Shown piece after piece: positions 1-12,125 of a stretch of DNA of 64,000 bases. The stretch lies in assembly GCF_030445035.2 (NCBI RefSeq), contig NC_080677.1, positions 159,217,169-159,281,168 on the forward strand, written 5' to 3'. The number at the start of each line of letters is the position of its first letter. Position 1 is the first letter of the stretch. Source of the DNA: Dasypus novemcinctus (Eukaryota > Chordata > Mammalia > Cingulata > Dasypodidae). The notes beneath the pieces were generated by a model. That model did not search any database, was not told where the DNA came from, and saw only the letters and a list, made by a program, of their open reading frames with translations. Position numbers and translations under genes: made by a program.

Positions 1-59
1 ATACTAAGTTCACACGTATTTTTACCTGTGTCTTATAGCTAGCCTATAATGTTAGTTAT

Positions 60-195
60 TTGTATTCCCATTTATAAATAAAATATTTGGGACTCAAAGA
101 GGTTATGCCATATGCTCTAACCCATCCAACTGGTAACATATTTTCCCAGGTCCGTTTCTTTCCAGAGCCCAAGCCTTAAGCCCTTCACTCAAAGC
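60..195 (+). repeat. Possible MIR fragment
   Basis: The stretch gggactcaaagaggttatgc with the following pyrimidine-rich text weakly resembles the MIR core. Not certain. Confidence 0.3.
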
Positions 196-309
196 TCTTT
201 CATGCCTATCAGGCAACAACACTACTTACAGACCTGAGAGATTTGCTTCAGGGGTCACTAGCAGGAACCCAGGTGAGTCCCACTTGTCCATTTATAAAGA
301 CTGAGAATC

Positions 310-730
310 GGAGGAGGCAGACTTGGCCCAGTGGTTAGGGTGTCCATCTACCACATGGGAGGTCCAAGGCTCAAACCCTGGGCCTCCTTGACTGGTGTGC
401 AGCTGGCCCATGCGCAGTGCTGATGCACGCAAGGAGTGCCGTGACACACAGGGGTGTCCCCGCATAGGGGAGCCCCATGTGCAAGGAGTGCACCCTATAA
501 GGAGAGCTGCCCAGTGCAAAAGAAAGTGCAGCCAGACCAGGAATGGCGCCGCACACATGGAGAGCTGACGCAGCAAGATGACCCAACGAAAAGAAACACA
601 GATTCCCATGCCTCTGACAACAACAGAAGCGGACAAAGAAGGCATAGCAAAATAGACATAGAGAACAGACAACTGGGGTGGGGGGTGGGGGGAGAGAAAG
701 AAAGAAAGAAAGAAATCTTAAAAAAAAAAA
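310..730 (+). mobile_element. DAS-III SINE with intact target duplications
   Basis: A tRNA-like head (ggcagacttggcccagtggt) and body with gcagccagaccaggaatggc end in a GAAA-rich and poly(A) tail. The 14-bp direct repeat aaagactgagaatc is at 296-309 and 731-744, marking a recent L1-driven insertion. Open frames here on both strands are spurious. Confidence 0.95.
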
Positions 731-744
731 AAAGACTGAGAATC

Positions 745-1655
745 CACACGATAATCAATCCTGTACCAAAGTAAATGTGCCCACGCCGACAAAACACCAA
801 GCAAGCTTCTCACCATGACCCAACACCTTTAACTCAGACAAGGGCTGCTTCCCCTTGGAAGGTCAGTTACCTCAGTGTGTGTATTTCCACTGCTCTGGAG
901 GATTCATTGCAAGAGGGTTGCTGTGTTCAGGCTCTTGACATCTTCTAGAGCCGCAGAATGAAATTGGGCTTCACACAGCGTGCATGTGTTACACGCTAAG
1001 ACAATCTTGAAAGAGTTCAAGGTAATAGAGAACATATAAAAGCTAAGTTGTAAATGTAGGAATAAGTAATTCAAATAAAGATCCCTCCAGGGAAGAATAG
1101 AAGCAGCAGATGCATTTCTGAGAAAATCAAGTATTAATTGCATTTTTAATATGTATTTTTTAATGCATTAGGGGGCATTGCCTGTTCTTAAGAATCCCTG
1201 TCTGAAGCCTTTTGCAAAGCAAGTAAGCAATTCCTGAATTATATTGCATAAATCTAGATTTTCCTGTATCAAATTTAAAGTGAGATCCCCAGGGACATTT
1301 TTCCTACCTGGATTCTAAAGACAAACTCCTCCTTCCAACCTTTGCTATTAGCTACTTCCATGGCTTCTTTTTAATTGGATGCTCTAAAATTCTTGCTTTT
1401 TCAATTTATGATCTGGTTGGTATTCATATAAAATGTTGAATTGTTATTTCAGATGAGAGAACATAAGATTTTTTTTCAACTCTGTCTCATATACAGGATA
1501 ATTCCTGCAGTAGCTGGAAAGTCATTATTGAGAAGGGTAATTTTTACCTGTTTAATCACTGATCATTCACTTTGGGGTTAAGAGTTGGGTTAGAGGCAAA
1601 AAAGAGAAATGGGACATCAAGAGATCATAGAAGAAGCATTTAATCATGACCTATT
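745..1655. other. Intergenic, nothing recognised
   Basis: AT-rich unique-looking sequence. I see no gene, RNA or named repeat. Confidence 0.6.
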
Positions 1656-2205
1656 TGTTTTAGTTTGCCAAAGGGCTGCCAACGCCAAGTACCAGAAATG
1701 GGTTGGCTTTTATAAAGGAGATTTATTTGGGGTAAAATCTTACAGTTCCAAGACCTTGAAAAAAGTCCGAGTCAAGGCACCATAAGAGGTGCTTTCTTAC
1801 CAAAGTCAGCTGCCACATGGTGAAGCAAGATGGCCGCCTGTCTCTCTGCCTTCCCCTCGAGTCTAACGTCATCTCGGCTGTGGGCCACTAGGCATAGGGC
1901 TTGTCTCCTACCAGGCCTCCTTTCTCACATTCAGCTGCTTGCCTTCTTCCCAAGCTCATTTCTCCCTGGGCCTCAGCTCTTTGAGCTTCTCCTTCCTCTC
2001 ACATGGCAAGATCAAATATGGCAGAGCTCTCCCTTTTCCTGTGTGTCATTTTTATCAGACCCAGCAAGAGGATGGAGACAACCTGAATCACCTCACTAAT
2101 GTGGTAGTCCAATCTGAAAGAGTCTCACACCCAGAGAAATGAATTTAGTAAACAAACATAACCTTTCTCTTGTGGGGATTTATAAAAAAGTTTCAAACTG
2201 CCCCA
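1656..2205 (-). mobile_element. Solo ERVL/MaLR-like LTR, diverged
   Basis: It begins TGTTTTAGTTTGCC and ends CTGCCCCA, with aatgggttggcttttataaa and the polyadenylation-like aaataaat (minus strand), as in the LTRs at 8.8, 10.8, 14.6, 16.9 and 18.4 kb. The transcriptional direction of the family is minus. The flanks ctatt and ctgct are possible decayed 5-bp target duplications. It is the most diverged copy. Confidence 0.75.
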
Positions 2206-2629
2206 CTGCTCATTACTATTTGATATGGACAACACTCTTATTTGCATTGAAGTGTAATTTTACCTAACCCCCCTCTCTAGGTGACTCTGAATTATCACAG
2301 CAAATATTTTATTATTTCCTGGCCTCTTTCTTTTTCTACAGAAAATCCTGAAAGGTCCTGTGTTGGCAAATCAACATACTAGATTGTACAAAGTGAAACT
2401 CAGCCCCACAGAAGTGAGAGTCATTTCTCAGAACTGTTCAGGCTTTCATTCAAGTTATCTTGTGTTTCTAACTCAAATCCTCGAAATATCTCAAAAAGAC
2501 AGGACTATAGCATACTAACCCTTTTGCTCTTGCAGTGTATGAGGTATGATTTGGAAGCAGCCAAGTTCCATACATACCTAAGGTTCTGGTGGCACAGGAA
2601 ACAGGAGGGAGCTAAAGTTTCTCCAGGGC

Positions 2630-2890
2630 CCACACTGTGCTAGTCTCTCTACCTATATTAGCTCACTGAATCTTAAAATGAAACCGTAATCTAAGCAAGT
2701 TGCAAAGCAAAGAAATATAAATGATTTTTTTTTCACCAACTTGTTTGTTACTCACTTAGTTGTAGTTTAAATCCAAATAAAGTTAGGGTGAGTATTATGA
2801 TTCAGGGACCAGGGTTGGGATTATCTAGTTTTCCAAATAAGAAAATTGAAGTTCAGAGAGATTAAGGAATATTCCTATGTCACCCAGTAT
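2630..2890 (-). repeat. MIR SINE, split
   Basis: The parts cactgtgctagtctctctac and aagaaaattgaagttcagag with tcacccag match reverse MIR. About 100 bases of other sequence lie between them. Confidence 0.65.
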
Positions 2891-3312
2891 ATTAGTTTTT
2901 TTATGTAACAAATAGCCACCTCCCCTGAGTTTCAAACAACACAAAGGTATTATCTTACTATTCTGCAGGTCTGAAGTCCAACAAGGATATGCCTAAGGTA
3001 AAATGTCTAGTTCTTTCCTGGAGGCACTTGAGGTCACCTGCATTCCTCAGCTTGTGGCCCCTTCCTCCACCTTCAAAGCCAGCAACAGCAGGTCGAGTCC
3101 TTCTCTCCTCATTCATGGTTAAGGACCCTTGTGGTTTCACTGGCACTATCTGGGTAATGCAGGATGATCTCCCAATTTAAAGTGTGCTGCTTAGCCACCT
3201 CTAACCATCTGCAACCTTAATTCCTACTTGCCATGTAACCTAATGCAGTCACGGGTTTGGGGGATTACGATGTGAACATCTTTGGAGTGCCATTATTTTG
3301 CCAACTGTACCC
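2891..3312. repeat. Possible old LTR remnant
   Basis: The layout recalls an old mammalian LTR: tattagttttttt at the start, a phrase around ctgcaggtctgaagtccaac, and aatgcagtcacgggtttggg near the end. The family is not named with confidence. Confidence 0.4.
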
Positions 3313-3589
3313 AGCTATTTTGCAAAGGGATTAGGGGAATAGGGGTTTAGGACTTCACATTTTTAGACAAATAAATGATAACTCCGAGAACTGATGAAAT
3401 TTTGTGATGAGGCAGAAGATTTGAGGATTGATATACCCATTTCCCAGAGGAGAGCACTGGTGCTTGATGCCATTTGGTTGTTTGTGGGGGATTTTAGGAT
3501 TAGGGGTGTGTGTGGGGGAGTTAAGGATTAAGGATGTTATTTCTACTTGCCAGGAGAGTGAGATGAGGAGCAGAGAGGCAACTTAGCAG

Positions 3590-3770
3590 CGAATTGAGGC
3601 CAAGATATTCAATCTCTCTGGGCTGTGGTCCTCCACTGGGAAATGGAGATAGAACTTTACCCACCCACAAAAGTATTGTGAGTTTAAATGGGTTACTACA
3701 CACAAGGTGCTTAGTGTAGTACCTGAGACGTTGGTGGGCATGGGCACTGTGTAAGTGGTTGCCAGTTTCA
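3590..3770 (+). repeat. MIR SINE, diverged
   Basis: The text gggaaatggagatagaactt, ttaaatgggttactacacac and ggtgcttagtgtagtacctg follows the 3' half of MIR. Confidence 0.7.
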
Positions 3771-5941
3771 TTTTAATAACAAGGAATGAAGAAGTCATAC
3801 ATGACAGGAATTTTGTAGATCTGGGATTTTATCTCAGCTATGGACTCTAATACCAAGGTCTATATGTGCTATCCTCTGCAGATTCCTGATTGGTACCTTC
3901 TGACATCTGTCCCTGACCAAAGCTGTTGGTTGGTCTAAACATTTATGACACATTTATTCATATTTCTTAATGGAAACACTTATAATTTCAGGGGAACTAG
4001 AAGAAAATATCTAAGTACCCTCAAAGAAATAGCATGGTGATACGGAATCTGGGGAGGTAAAAGCAGAAACCCAAGGAGAACATGATAGTGGGAGGAGCCT
4101 GAAATAAGTGAAGCCAGCTGGTCCTCCAGAAAATTCTCAAGTATTTCCACTCAAGAACCCTTTCCCATTCAGTGTTATCCAAGCAAGTATTGCTAATTCC
4201 TAGCTTTCAACACTGAACTCAAAACTCTTTGAACTCTCTTTAACGTTCAATTCTGTAGTATACATTCAATATTGTGTAGAGAGTTTTTAAAATTAATTTA
4301 TTTTCTCCTTTATATTTCTTTGCAAATGTGCATCTCCCTTGTGAATCTGATATATCCCTCTGCCTAAAATGAGGGTAGTGGTTGGGACTGCAGCAGGAGT
4401 CTTAAAAGAAAGAATTAATATTAAACTCCTGTCATTCCAAAGAGGATTTTGCAGCAAGACAATAGAATTGCATCCCTGGCTTTATGTAGGGAAAGAAGTA
4501 TTTCTAAATTATTTTGACCTGAAGGATCTGGATGCTTACAGGTTGAGAAGATTCTCCTTTCACACATAAGTGAGTGGAAATAAAATATGATGTGGAGGAA
4601 GGAAACACTTGAGCCTATGCCTTCTATTCTGGTGGGATTGAGGAAAGGATAAAGAAGAGAGAGGGAGAGTGAGGAGGTCAGATCCCAGGGTTCTCATCCC
4701 TCCACCCATACTAACTTCTGGGCTCAGTCATCAGTCATAGGAGCAACTTTGGAAAACCCAGAGAGGCATGGGGGGAAACAAGAATATTTAGGTTAATGGC
4801 ACACTTCCCCTGGCATGGGAGAAACTCCACATATGGGCAATTCCAATACACCCAGGGTGATGTAGGCAGATGGTAGCAGAAGACAGAAGGTTGAGTAGAG
4901 CTGCCATCCTGATCCCCATGCCTGTGCTTGATGTGCCAGAGAGCCAGATGACTTCGTGTGCCCTGGTTAAAGGATGTGCAGGGGCTAAGTGAACCAGTGG
5001 ACTGCAGAGCCTGGGGTCAGGAATATAAGGCTACCGGCCAGTGATGTTAAACCTGGGACAAATTTCTAGAGGTGCAGGCTCTGGGATGGCAGCTGCACAG
5101 ATCTCAAAATATCAGGCAGGGTCGTTCCTCAGCAATCACTGGACCTGCAGGCAAACCAATTAGGCCATTTGGCAGCAGTGACTAGAAAGGATATTAACCA
5201 GAAGATCCTAAACAGACGCTAGGACCCTGCTTCCCTCTACCACCTTGAGAACCCAGCAAAGCCCTTGCAGATGCATGGGGGAAGGTAGGGGAAAGGCAAA
5301 GTGTGACATCATTTATATGAAAGATCATCACATCAAAGACAATCCCCAAAGAGAGTTATACTGTGGAAAGAGTGAATGTTTTAACAGAATGAAAACTGCT
5401 TAAACTAGAAGAGACTCAGGTAGTATTAATTGGCAAATCTACACAGTCCCTGTTTCCTAGAGAGGTGGAAGTCTGGGAAGAAGATTGGCACAATGTCAGA
5501 GAACAGGAACCTACATTTTCTTTGTGCAACTAAGTATGGGGTGATTCTACTTCACTTGGCACAAATGTAGTTAATTTTTAATTATATGTTGTTCTATAAC
5601 CCCTTTAAGGAAACCAAACATTCTAAATAAAATGAAAAAATTTTAATTGGTGTTAGGGACAGTAACTCTCTTTTCCATCTTATGAAAGTAGTATTTTAGA
5701 GAGTTGCTTTAATCATTCATTTAGAATCACTTACAATAGGATTTAATTTAGAAAACACTAAAATGGCTTACATTCATCTTTTTATGAACTATTTCTCTGT
5801 TGAATTATTGTCATGTTTGCTGGGTTGTAAACTCCTCAAGGGAAGAAAATAAATTTTCTTTTTGGGACATGAAAAGTTTTATAATGGTTGTGACATAAAT
5901 TTGGTGATTGGAATCCCCTTTTATGTAGCAGGGACACTATG
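3771..5941. other. Intergenic, nothing recognised
   Basis: Unique-looking sequence. The 66-codon open frame near 4.4 kb has no recognisable similarity and no gene context. Confidence 0.6.
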
Positions 5942-6384
5942 TGTGATGGTTAGACTAATTTGTCACCTTGGCTGGGTAATTGGGCCCAGTTGTTTGGTCA
6001 GACAAGCACTGGGCCGATTGTACTGCAAAGACATTTCACGGACTTAAATCATCAGTGAGTTGATTGCATCTATGGCTGATTACATCTCCAACCAACTGAG
6101 AAGATTGCTGTCAGCAATGAGAGACGTCTCATCCAATCCACTGAAAGCCTGCAAAGGAGAAGTGATTTCAGCATTCAGAGAGAAAATTCCCATCTCTACT
6201 CCAGACAGCCAGTGTTTCCTGAGGAACTCATCAAGGACCTTCATTGAGTTCCTACTTACAGCCTGCCCTACAGAATTTGGGTTCATCCATGCCCAAAGTC
6301 ACATGAGACAGTTTTATAAAATCTCACAGCATTTACAGATATCTCCTGTCGGCTCTGTTTTCCTAGAGAATCCTGACCAATACA
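5942..6384 (+). mobile_element. Solo LTR of another family, perfect 5-bp target duplication
   Basis: It begins TGTGATGGTTAG and ends GACCAATACA, with flanking ctatg at 5937-5941 and 6385-6389. The end text ttttcctagagaatcctgac recalls a common ERVL-type mammalian LTR. The 125-codon frame through it is probably chance: it starts and ends without regard to any domain, and no retroviral protein motif is seen. Confidence 0.8.
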
Positions 6385-8757
6385 CTATGGATATACATGT
6401 TAAAGAAGAGCTGGATGATTGTGTGCCTGCTTGGTAATATGAATAATTGTTGTGCTATAGTATTGGGATTCTCACAGGTTGGTTAAGGTTTCTGTTTTTT
6501 TTTTTTTTTTGGTTTGTTTGTTTGTTTCTGGCCTACAGATGCTCCCTGTTTGTGGAGGTCACTTATTGCTCTGGGCAATTGGTATGATTTTGCTCATCCT
6601 GTTACTACTAACCTCTGCCATTTTTGCACAATCCACAGTTATCCCTATTAAATGTTTTTGTTTCTTCCCTGTTGCTGCCTTTTCTCCCTGTTTTACTTTT
6701 TCACTTCTCAATTTGATGCTCCTAGGACTAGACTGGACCAGCCTCATCAAATGACATCAGGCCTCTACTTCTTCACCCTGTGTCGTCCGTATTTTTAGAC
6801 TTTTCAGCATTTTTTGGCTATTTTGGCCACCAGTCATTCCCAAGTAGTGCTAATTCACTTGCAGGTTTCAGGTTGTCCTTGAACCCTGGAATTGTTGGAT
6901 CTCCCAGACATGGAAAACATAGGTATTATAATATAAAAACAAACAAACAAACAACTAAGAAGATTTAACCGAACAACTGTCATATGAAGTTAAAAAAAAA
7001 CAAGGGTAAAAAGTCATGGAAATGGGAATAGATACTGAATAGTTCACTTTATTTAATTTATATTTGAGATGAAAATGAAGCAACTGGATTGCTAGAATTT
7101 TGTTGTTTAAAATGAATCTGAAAGCAAACATATTTAGTACTCCCTTGATAAAACTAAGAAATGGAAATAAATAAAATTAGATCTTAGAATGGGATGTGCT
7201 TTAGGAGGACAAACTGATTAATAAAATGCCTGCAAGAATTCCTGTAACAATGAGCTCTTTGAGTTAAGTGGGAGAGAGATGCTACGCAAATGTCAGGTTA
7301 TTTTTATATTCTTGACACTTAAGATTCTCCAGAAAGGTCACGCAGCAGCCAAAGAGAAGAGATTCTTGGGAATGCAAATGCTTTTAGCTTTTAATGGACC
7401 AAACCCATCCATTTGCAGGAAGCTTACCAGGAAACTTCCAGGCAAGGTGGATGGGCAAGGGTTGCCAATTTTTGCCAAAACATTAGTATCTTGACTAGGT
7501 TTTAACAGTTACAAATGAGTCTCCAGAAGGTTTGAATCCTAAGCCATAAAAATCTTGTCCTTCATTTGGCAGATCTGGGATTTGAATGTGTTCAGAAAGA
7601 GTAACAAGCATCTTAAAAATAGGGACAGTGTTTGTCAAAGCTCAGTTCTCATCTCCTAGAAGACACAATAAAAAACGTCATGGAATGGACTTGATTTGAA
7701 AGGAATGTTAGCCCATGGTGGAAACTGGGCTATGCATTACAAAGAAATGTGACAAGTCAGGAAATAGACTGTCATTTCACTATCTTCTTGCCTGAGTTTG
7801 ATATTGGAAAGAGTCTATCCTGAATGTACTAGACTTGTTTGGTTCTATTATTAATTTCAAATGACCATATCTAGGAAAACATAGCATTATATCCTTATCA
7901 TGAGCCCATGCTCAGTTCTCTTCTGGGTTTCTTTTTTAGATTCTTGATTGTAAACTCATGAAAGGATCATTCCTGAGAAATGTTATGGGTTTTTACAAAT
8001 TGCTCTGTTGGAACTTGGACTATAACCAACCAAATGCATATGCCACCTGCTACCCATGAGGCAACATAAATGGTGCATTATCATTTACCTCCAAATGTTC
8101 AGGAACAAGAGTATATGCTTAACATCAAACCGGTACATTATATCAGCGCTGGGTCATAAGGAGGGCTAAAAAAGTGCAGTGACTGACCATCTTGGACCAA
8201 ACATAGGGAAACTCAGAAACTCAGACTTCAAAAGCATTGCCCTGCTATTGTACCTCAGTACACCGCCTTCTGTAAAGCCCATTCTAAGAGGGGCTGACCA
8301 GTCAGGTACTTTGGGTGAAGGCAGTCAGAAAGGTCAACTAGGACCCTCAGTGCTCCCATTTGGGTGTCATAGCACCACAAACTCCATCATGAGAGGCAGC
8401 TGCCTTCATTTTGGCATGTCTCTGCTCCTGAAGTACCCTTATAAATCCAATGTTTCTGCACACAAAAAAGCCCTTCACTAGGAGGTTTACTCAAACAGAG
8501 ATTCAGAACATAGTATCAGTGAGTCCATAGTACCGGACACAGCTGTTTCATTCCAAGAGGAGACTCAAAATCTAAATTTAAACTGGACCTTCTTCGCATT
8601 TATTACCTCTAAGCAGCAGATAGAAGAGAATTACGGTATATACCCCTCAAAGAATAGACCCGTCATTAACAGAATGATTTCCAGGCTATCAAAGGCCAAT
8701 TATAATTATTCTGTTTGTGGTACTCTCTCCCCATCACACCCCTCCATGGTTAAAAGT
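6385..8757. other. Intergenic, nothing recognised
   Basis: Contains a T-run with (gttt)n near 6494-6528 and an (aaac)n tract near 6938-6953. No gene or named repeat seen. Confidence 0.6.
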
Positions 8758-11315
8758 TGTATTAGGCAGCCAAACACGTACTGATACCAAGTACCAGAAA
8801 TTCTGTTGCCTTTAAAAAGATTATTTATTTGGAGTAGAAACTTACAGTTACAAAGCCTTAAAGAGTCCAACTCAAGGTTATTTCCTCACCAAACTCTGTT
8901 GCCTTGTATTGAAGCAAGAAGGCAGGCAATCTTTCCTGGTTTCTCCTTCCTTCTTTTGTATCTCTGGAGCTCTCTTTCTTCCTGTGCCATCTGTGTGTCT
9001 TTTTGATTAAATGTCCATTTATATAGGCAAAGAGGGCAGAGGTTGAACGCTGAGCCATGCCTGACTGACATGGTTGAATCGAAGGACTTGAATTGATTTA
9101 CTTAAGCAAACTTAAAACCTCTGGATTTAAATCAATCCAAGGGTATCATACCCAGAGAAACAGACCAGTTTACAAACATAATCTATATCTCTTTTTGGAA
9201 TTCATAAATAATATCAAACTGCCACATTCCACCCTCTGAGTTCCAAAAAAGACATTATAATATTTTTTAAAAACTTGTATCAGTAACAACACTAAGTACA
9301 AAATCATATCACAATCAGTTTATAGAAATACAGTTTGTCTTGGGACAAAGTTCTCTCTGGCTGTAGACCTGTGAAACTTACAAAACATTTATCTGCTTCA
9401 ATATACAAAGGGACAGGCATAGGATAAACATTTGCATTACCATAAGGAGAATTCCAGAGGGAAACATGAGTCACAGTCCCCTACAGTTCAGTAAACCTGC
9501 AGGGCATATTTCCTTAGATTTCGAAGTCTGAGAGTCATTCTTAAGATGATGGTTTCTTCTCCCTGGGGCTTTATGGGGGCCCATCCTTTTCTCAGACTTG
9601 CCCAATGGCCATTTTCTTGGGGTCACCCTCATCAAGTATCTGGGTGGGAACTCAGCTCCAGACTTCAGCCTCCGAGAACATTGGGGTGATGACCACTCCT
9701 TTCCCAATTGCTCTCTGGGTTACAGAATCAACCGCCCTAGTACACCAAGGTGGTGGCAACATTTTCCCTCATCTCTGACATACGGGTCCAACCCTTTCAG
9801 AACAGTGAGTTGACGGCCTGGCCTTCTCTAACCTGTGGGGGACAGGTTCACACCTCTCAGAGGTGTGGGTATCAACCTCACTCTCACTGACCTATGGGGA
9901 AAAGGTCCACCCCTCTCAGAGCACTAGGGTCTTGACCTCACCCTCCCCAACCCTTGAGGAATGTGCTCCATCCTCTCTGTAGCCTGGTGTGGCAAAATTC
10001 TGCCTGAACAGTGGACTGGAACATCTACCCTCTTCAAATGCCAGGACAAACTGCATGGGTGGGTTTCCTCTCTTGGCTCAAGGAGATGTCTTAATTCCAG
10101 ACCTCAGCTTCCATGGTTTTCCTTTTAAAGCCATTTTCCCTTTCATCTCTCCCCTCCATTTCCCTTTTAGTCTAGGCTGACGGTGGTTTAGTTCATACAG
10201 CTCTTGCAAAAAGCTTATTGGTTTAGCATGCAGGAAGCAGGGGTCCAAGCCACCAGACAGTAAGACTTTCCAGAAGTCTTTCTGAGATAATTGCATTTTC
10301 AAACCTGGCTTACAAACTCCAAGTTTTGTTAATTCCTCAAATGGGGCACTATTGTCTGGGGACTTGCTTTTCAGAGGCTTGGAATTTCTGGCATCAGTTT
10401 CTGTTTTTTTTGTGCCTAGCACTTCAGTTCTCAGCGTATCCCTCTTATTTAGCATCCTGCTCTAAGCTGCAAGGAGAAGCCAGGCCGTATTCTCCAAGTT
10501 TACTTTGGAAAGCTCTTCAGCTAAATGTCCAACCTCGTCATTTTCAAATTCTGTCTTCCATATAACATCAGGAGTAAATCATGCTAAGTTCTCTACAACT
10601 TTAAAACACAGATCACCTTTCCTCCAGTTTCCAGTAATAGTTTCATCATTTCCTTCTAAGGCCTTATCAGAAATAACTTTAGGCTCCATATACCTATCAA
10701 CAGCCTATTTAAAGCAATCTAAGCCTTTTCTATCAAGCATCTCACAATTCCTCCAAAAAGTACCCCTGACCCATTTATAAAACCCTCCCAGCATTTTTAG
10801 TAATTTCATCATACTATAACCCCTCTTCTGGTTCCAAATTCTGCATTAGTCAGCCAAAAAAGATGCTGATGCAAAGTACCAGAAATCTTTTGGTTTTTAT
10901 AAAGGATATTTATTTGGGGTAGAAGATTACAGTTACGAAGCCCTAAAATGTCTAACTCAAGATTACTTCCTCACCAAACTCTGTTGCCACATGTTAAAGC
11001 AAGATGGTAGGTGATCTCTCCAGGTTTCTCCTTCCTTCCTCTGCATCTATGGAGCTCTCTTTTTTCCTGTGCCTTCTTCTGTGTATCTTCTTGATTGAGT
11101 GTCCATTTCTATAGCCTAAGGGGGGCAGGGATTCAACCCTGAGACACACCCTACTGACATAGTGGAATCAAAGGCCCTCAATAGATTTAATTAAATAAAC
11201 TTAAAACCTATGGATGTAAATCAATCCAAGGGTATCATACCCAGAGGAACAGACCAGTTTACAAAAATAATCTATATCTCTTTTTAGAACTCATAAATAA
11301 TATCAAACTGCCACA
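8758..11315 (-). mobile_element. ERVL/MaLR-like LTR retrotransposon, two LTRs, internally short
   Basis: Two related LTRs (8758-9226 and 10842-11315) face the same way and enclose 1.6 kb. Flanks aaagt and aaaga are a 5-bp target duplication with one change. In the minus direction a TGG-containing primer-binding-like site (tttggaaccagaagaggggt) follows the first LTR, and a purine run (cagagggtggaa) precedes the second. A gag-like open frame lies at 10455-10078. No protease, reverse transcriptase, integrase or envelope was seen, so it is a non-autonomous or internally deleted copy. Confidence 0.82.
10078..10455 (-). pseudogene. Gag-like open frame of the LTR element
   Basis: A 125-codon open frame, polar and lysine-rich, starting MLNKRDTLRTEVLGTKKTET. 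Its counterpart in the 16.9-19.4 kb element starts MLDERDMLRTELSGTKKTET, and the two align through most of their length (for example FLHAKPISFL against FLHAKPTRFL). From position in the element it corresponds to the gag region of the ERVL/MaLR group. It is probably a remnant, because neighbouring frames are broken. Confidence 0.6.
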
Positions 11316-11384
11316 AAAGAATAAAAATAAGGGTTAAAGTGATAGTTTTAGGTTACAGTTTGAAATTGAACAGGATTTCAGTAT

Positions 11385-12125
11385 CAGTCAGTTTCCGCTG
11401 GGTTATGCTGTGGTAATGAACAACCCTGCAATCTGAGTGGCTCACAACAACAAAGCTTTATATTTTGCTCATGTTGGCTATGGAACAGCTGTGATTTTGC
11501 TGGGCTCTGCTTGGCCCTGCTCCACATGTCTGCTTCATTCTGGGATCTAGGCCAAAGGAGAAGACTCAATATAGGACATGCTGTTCTTAGGACGGAGAGT
11601 AAACAACTAAGCCAGAGCCACTTGAAGGTTCTTAAAGCTTCTGCTTCCATGTGGGCCAGCATGAAATCAGTGGGGAAGGAAGGTCAGTCCTCCCCAGGAA
11701 GGCCCCACAAGTCTCATGGCAATGGTAGGGATGCATAGCACTCCAACAGGGCAAGTTGCAAATAAGCGGAAACAATAATGCAGTCTACAACAGTTTATCT
11801 TCATGATAGGGATATTAGCTTCTCTCCCTTCTACAAGCAAAATATACTCACTCACCCCTTCTCCAAGGAAGGTCATAGGAAATATACTTCAAAAAGCAAA
11901 CCAGAGCTATAGACAAAACCTGAGTCAGAAGAAGCTGCTAAAATATGGTATGTGTCCCTTCTGATCACGTGTCATGCGTCAAAACAAGTCAAGTGGCCAA
12001 TCCATGTGGGGTAGAAAGTATACTCCTCTCCAGAGAGGCACTGCAAGTCACATGGTAATGGGAGGCCATGGGACTTCCAAGAGGGTGGCAGGTAACTGGA
12101 GACAATAATACAATCTTTTACATCC
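11385..12125. repeat. Old interspersed repeat with a partial direct duplication
   Basis: The first part (gggttatgctgtggtaatga, gagtggctcacaacaacaaa) has the look of an old mammalian LTR or DNA element. The segment about 11690-11790 (caagtctcatggcaatgg, ggaaacaataatgcagtcta) recurs in changed form at about 12022-12120 (caagtcacatggtaatggga, ggagacaataatacaatctt). Confidence 0.5.
11871..11937 (+). repeat. Left arm of a 67-bp inverted repeat
   Basis: The segment starting ggtcataggaaatatacttc matches the reverse complement of 13590-13656 at 63 of 67 positions, without gaps. The flanks do not match. Confidence 0.9.

Noticed and set aside
310-400. Functional tRNA gene at the SINE heads
   Set aside because: The heads keep promoter-like boxes but not a foldable tRNA, and they continue into SINE bodies with A-rich tails.
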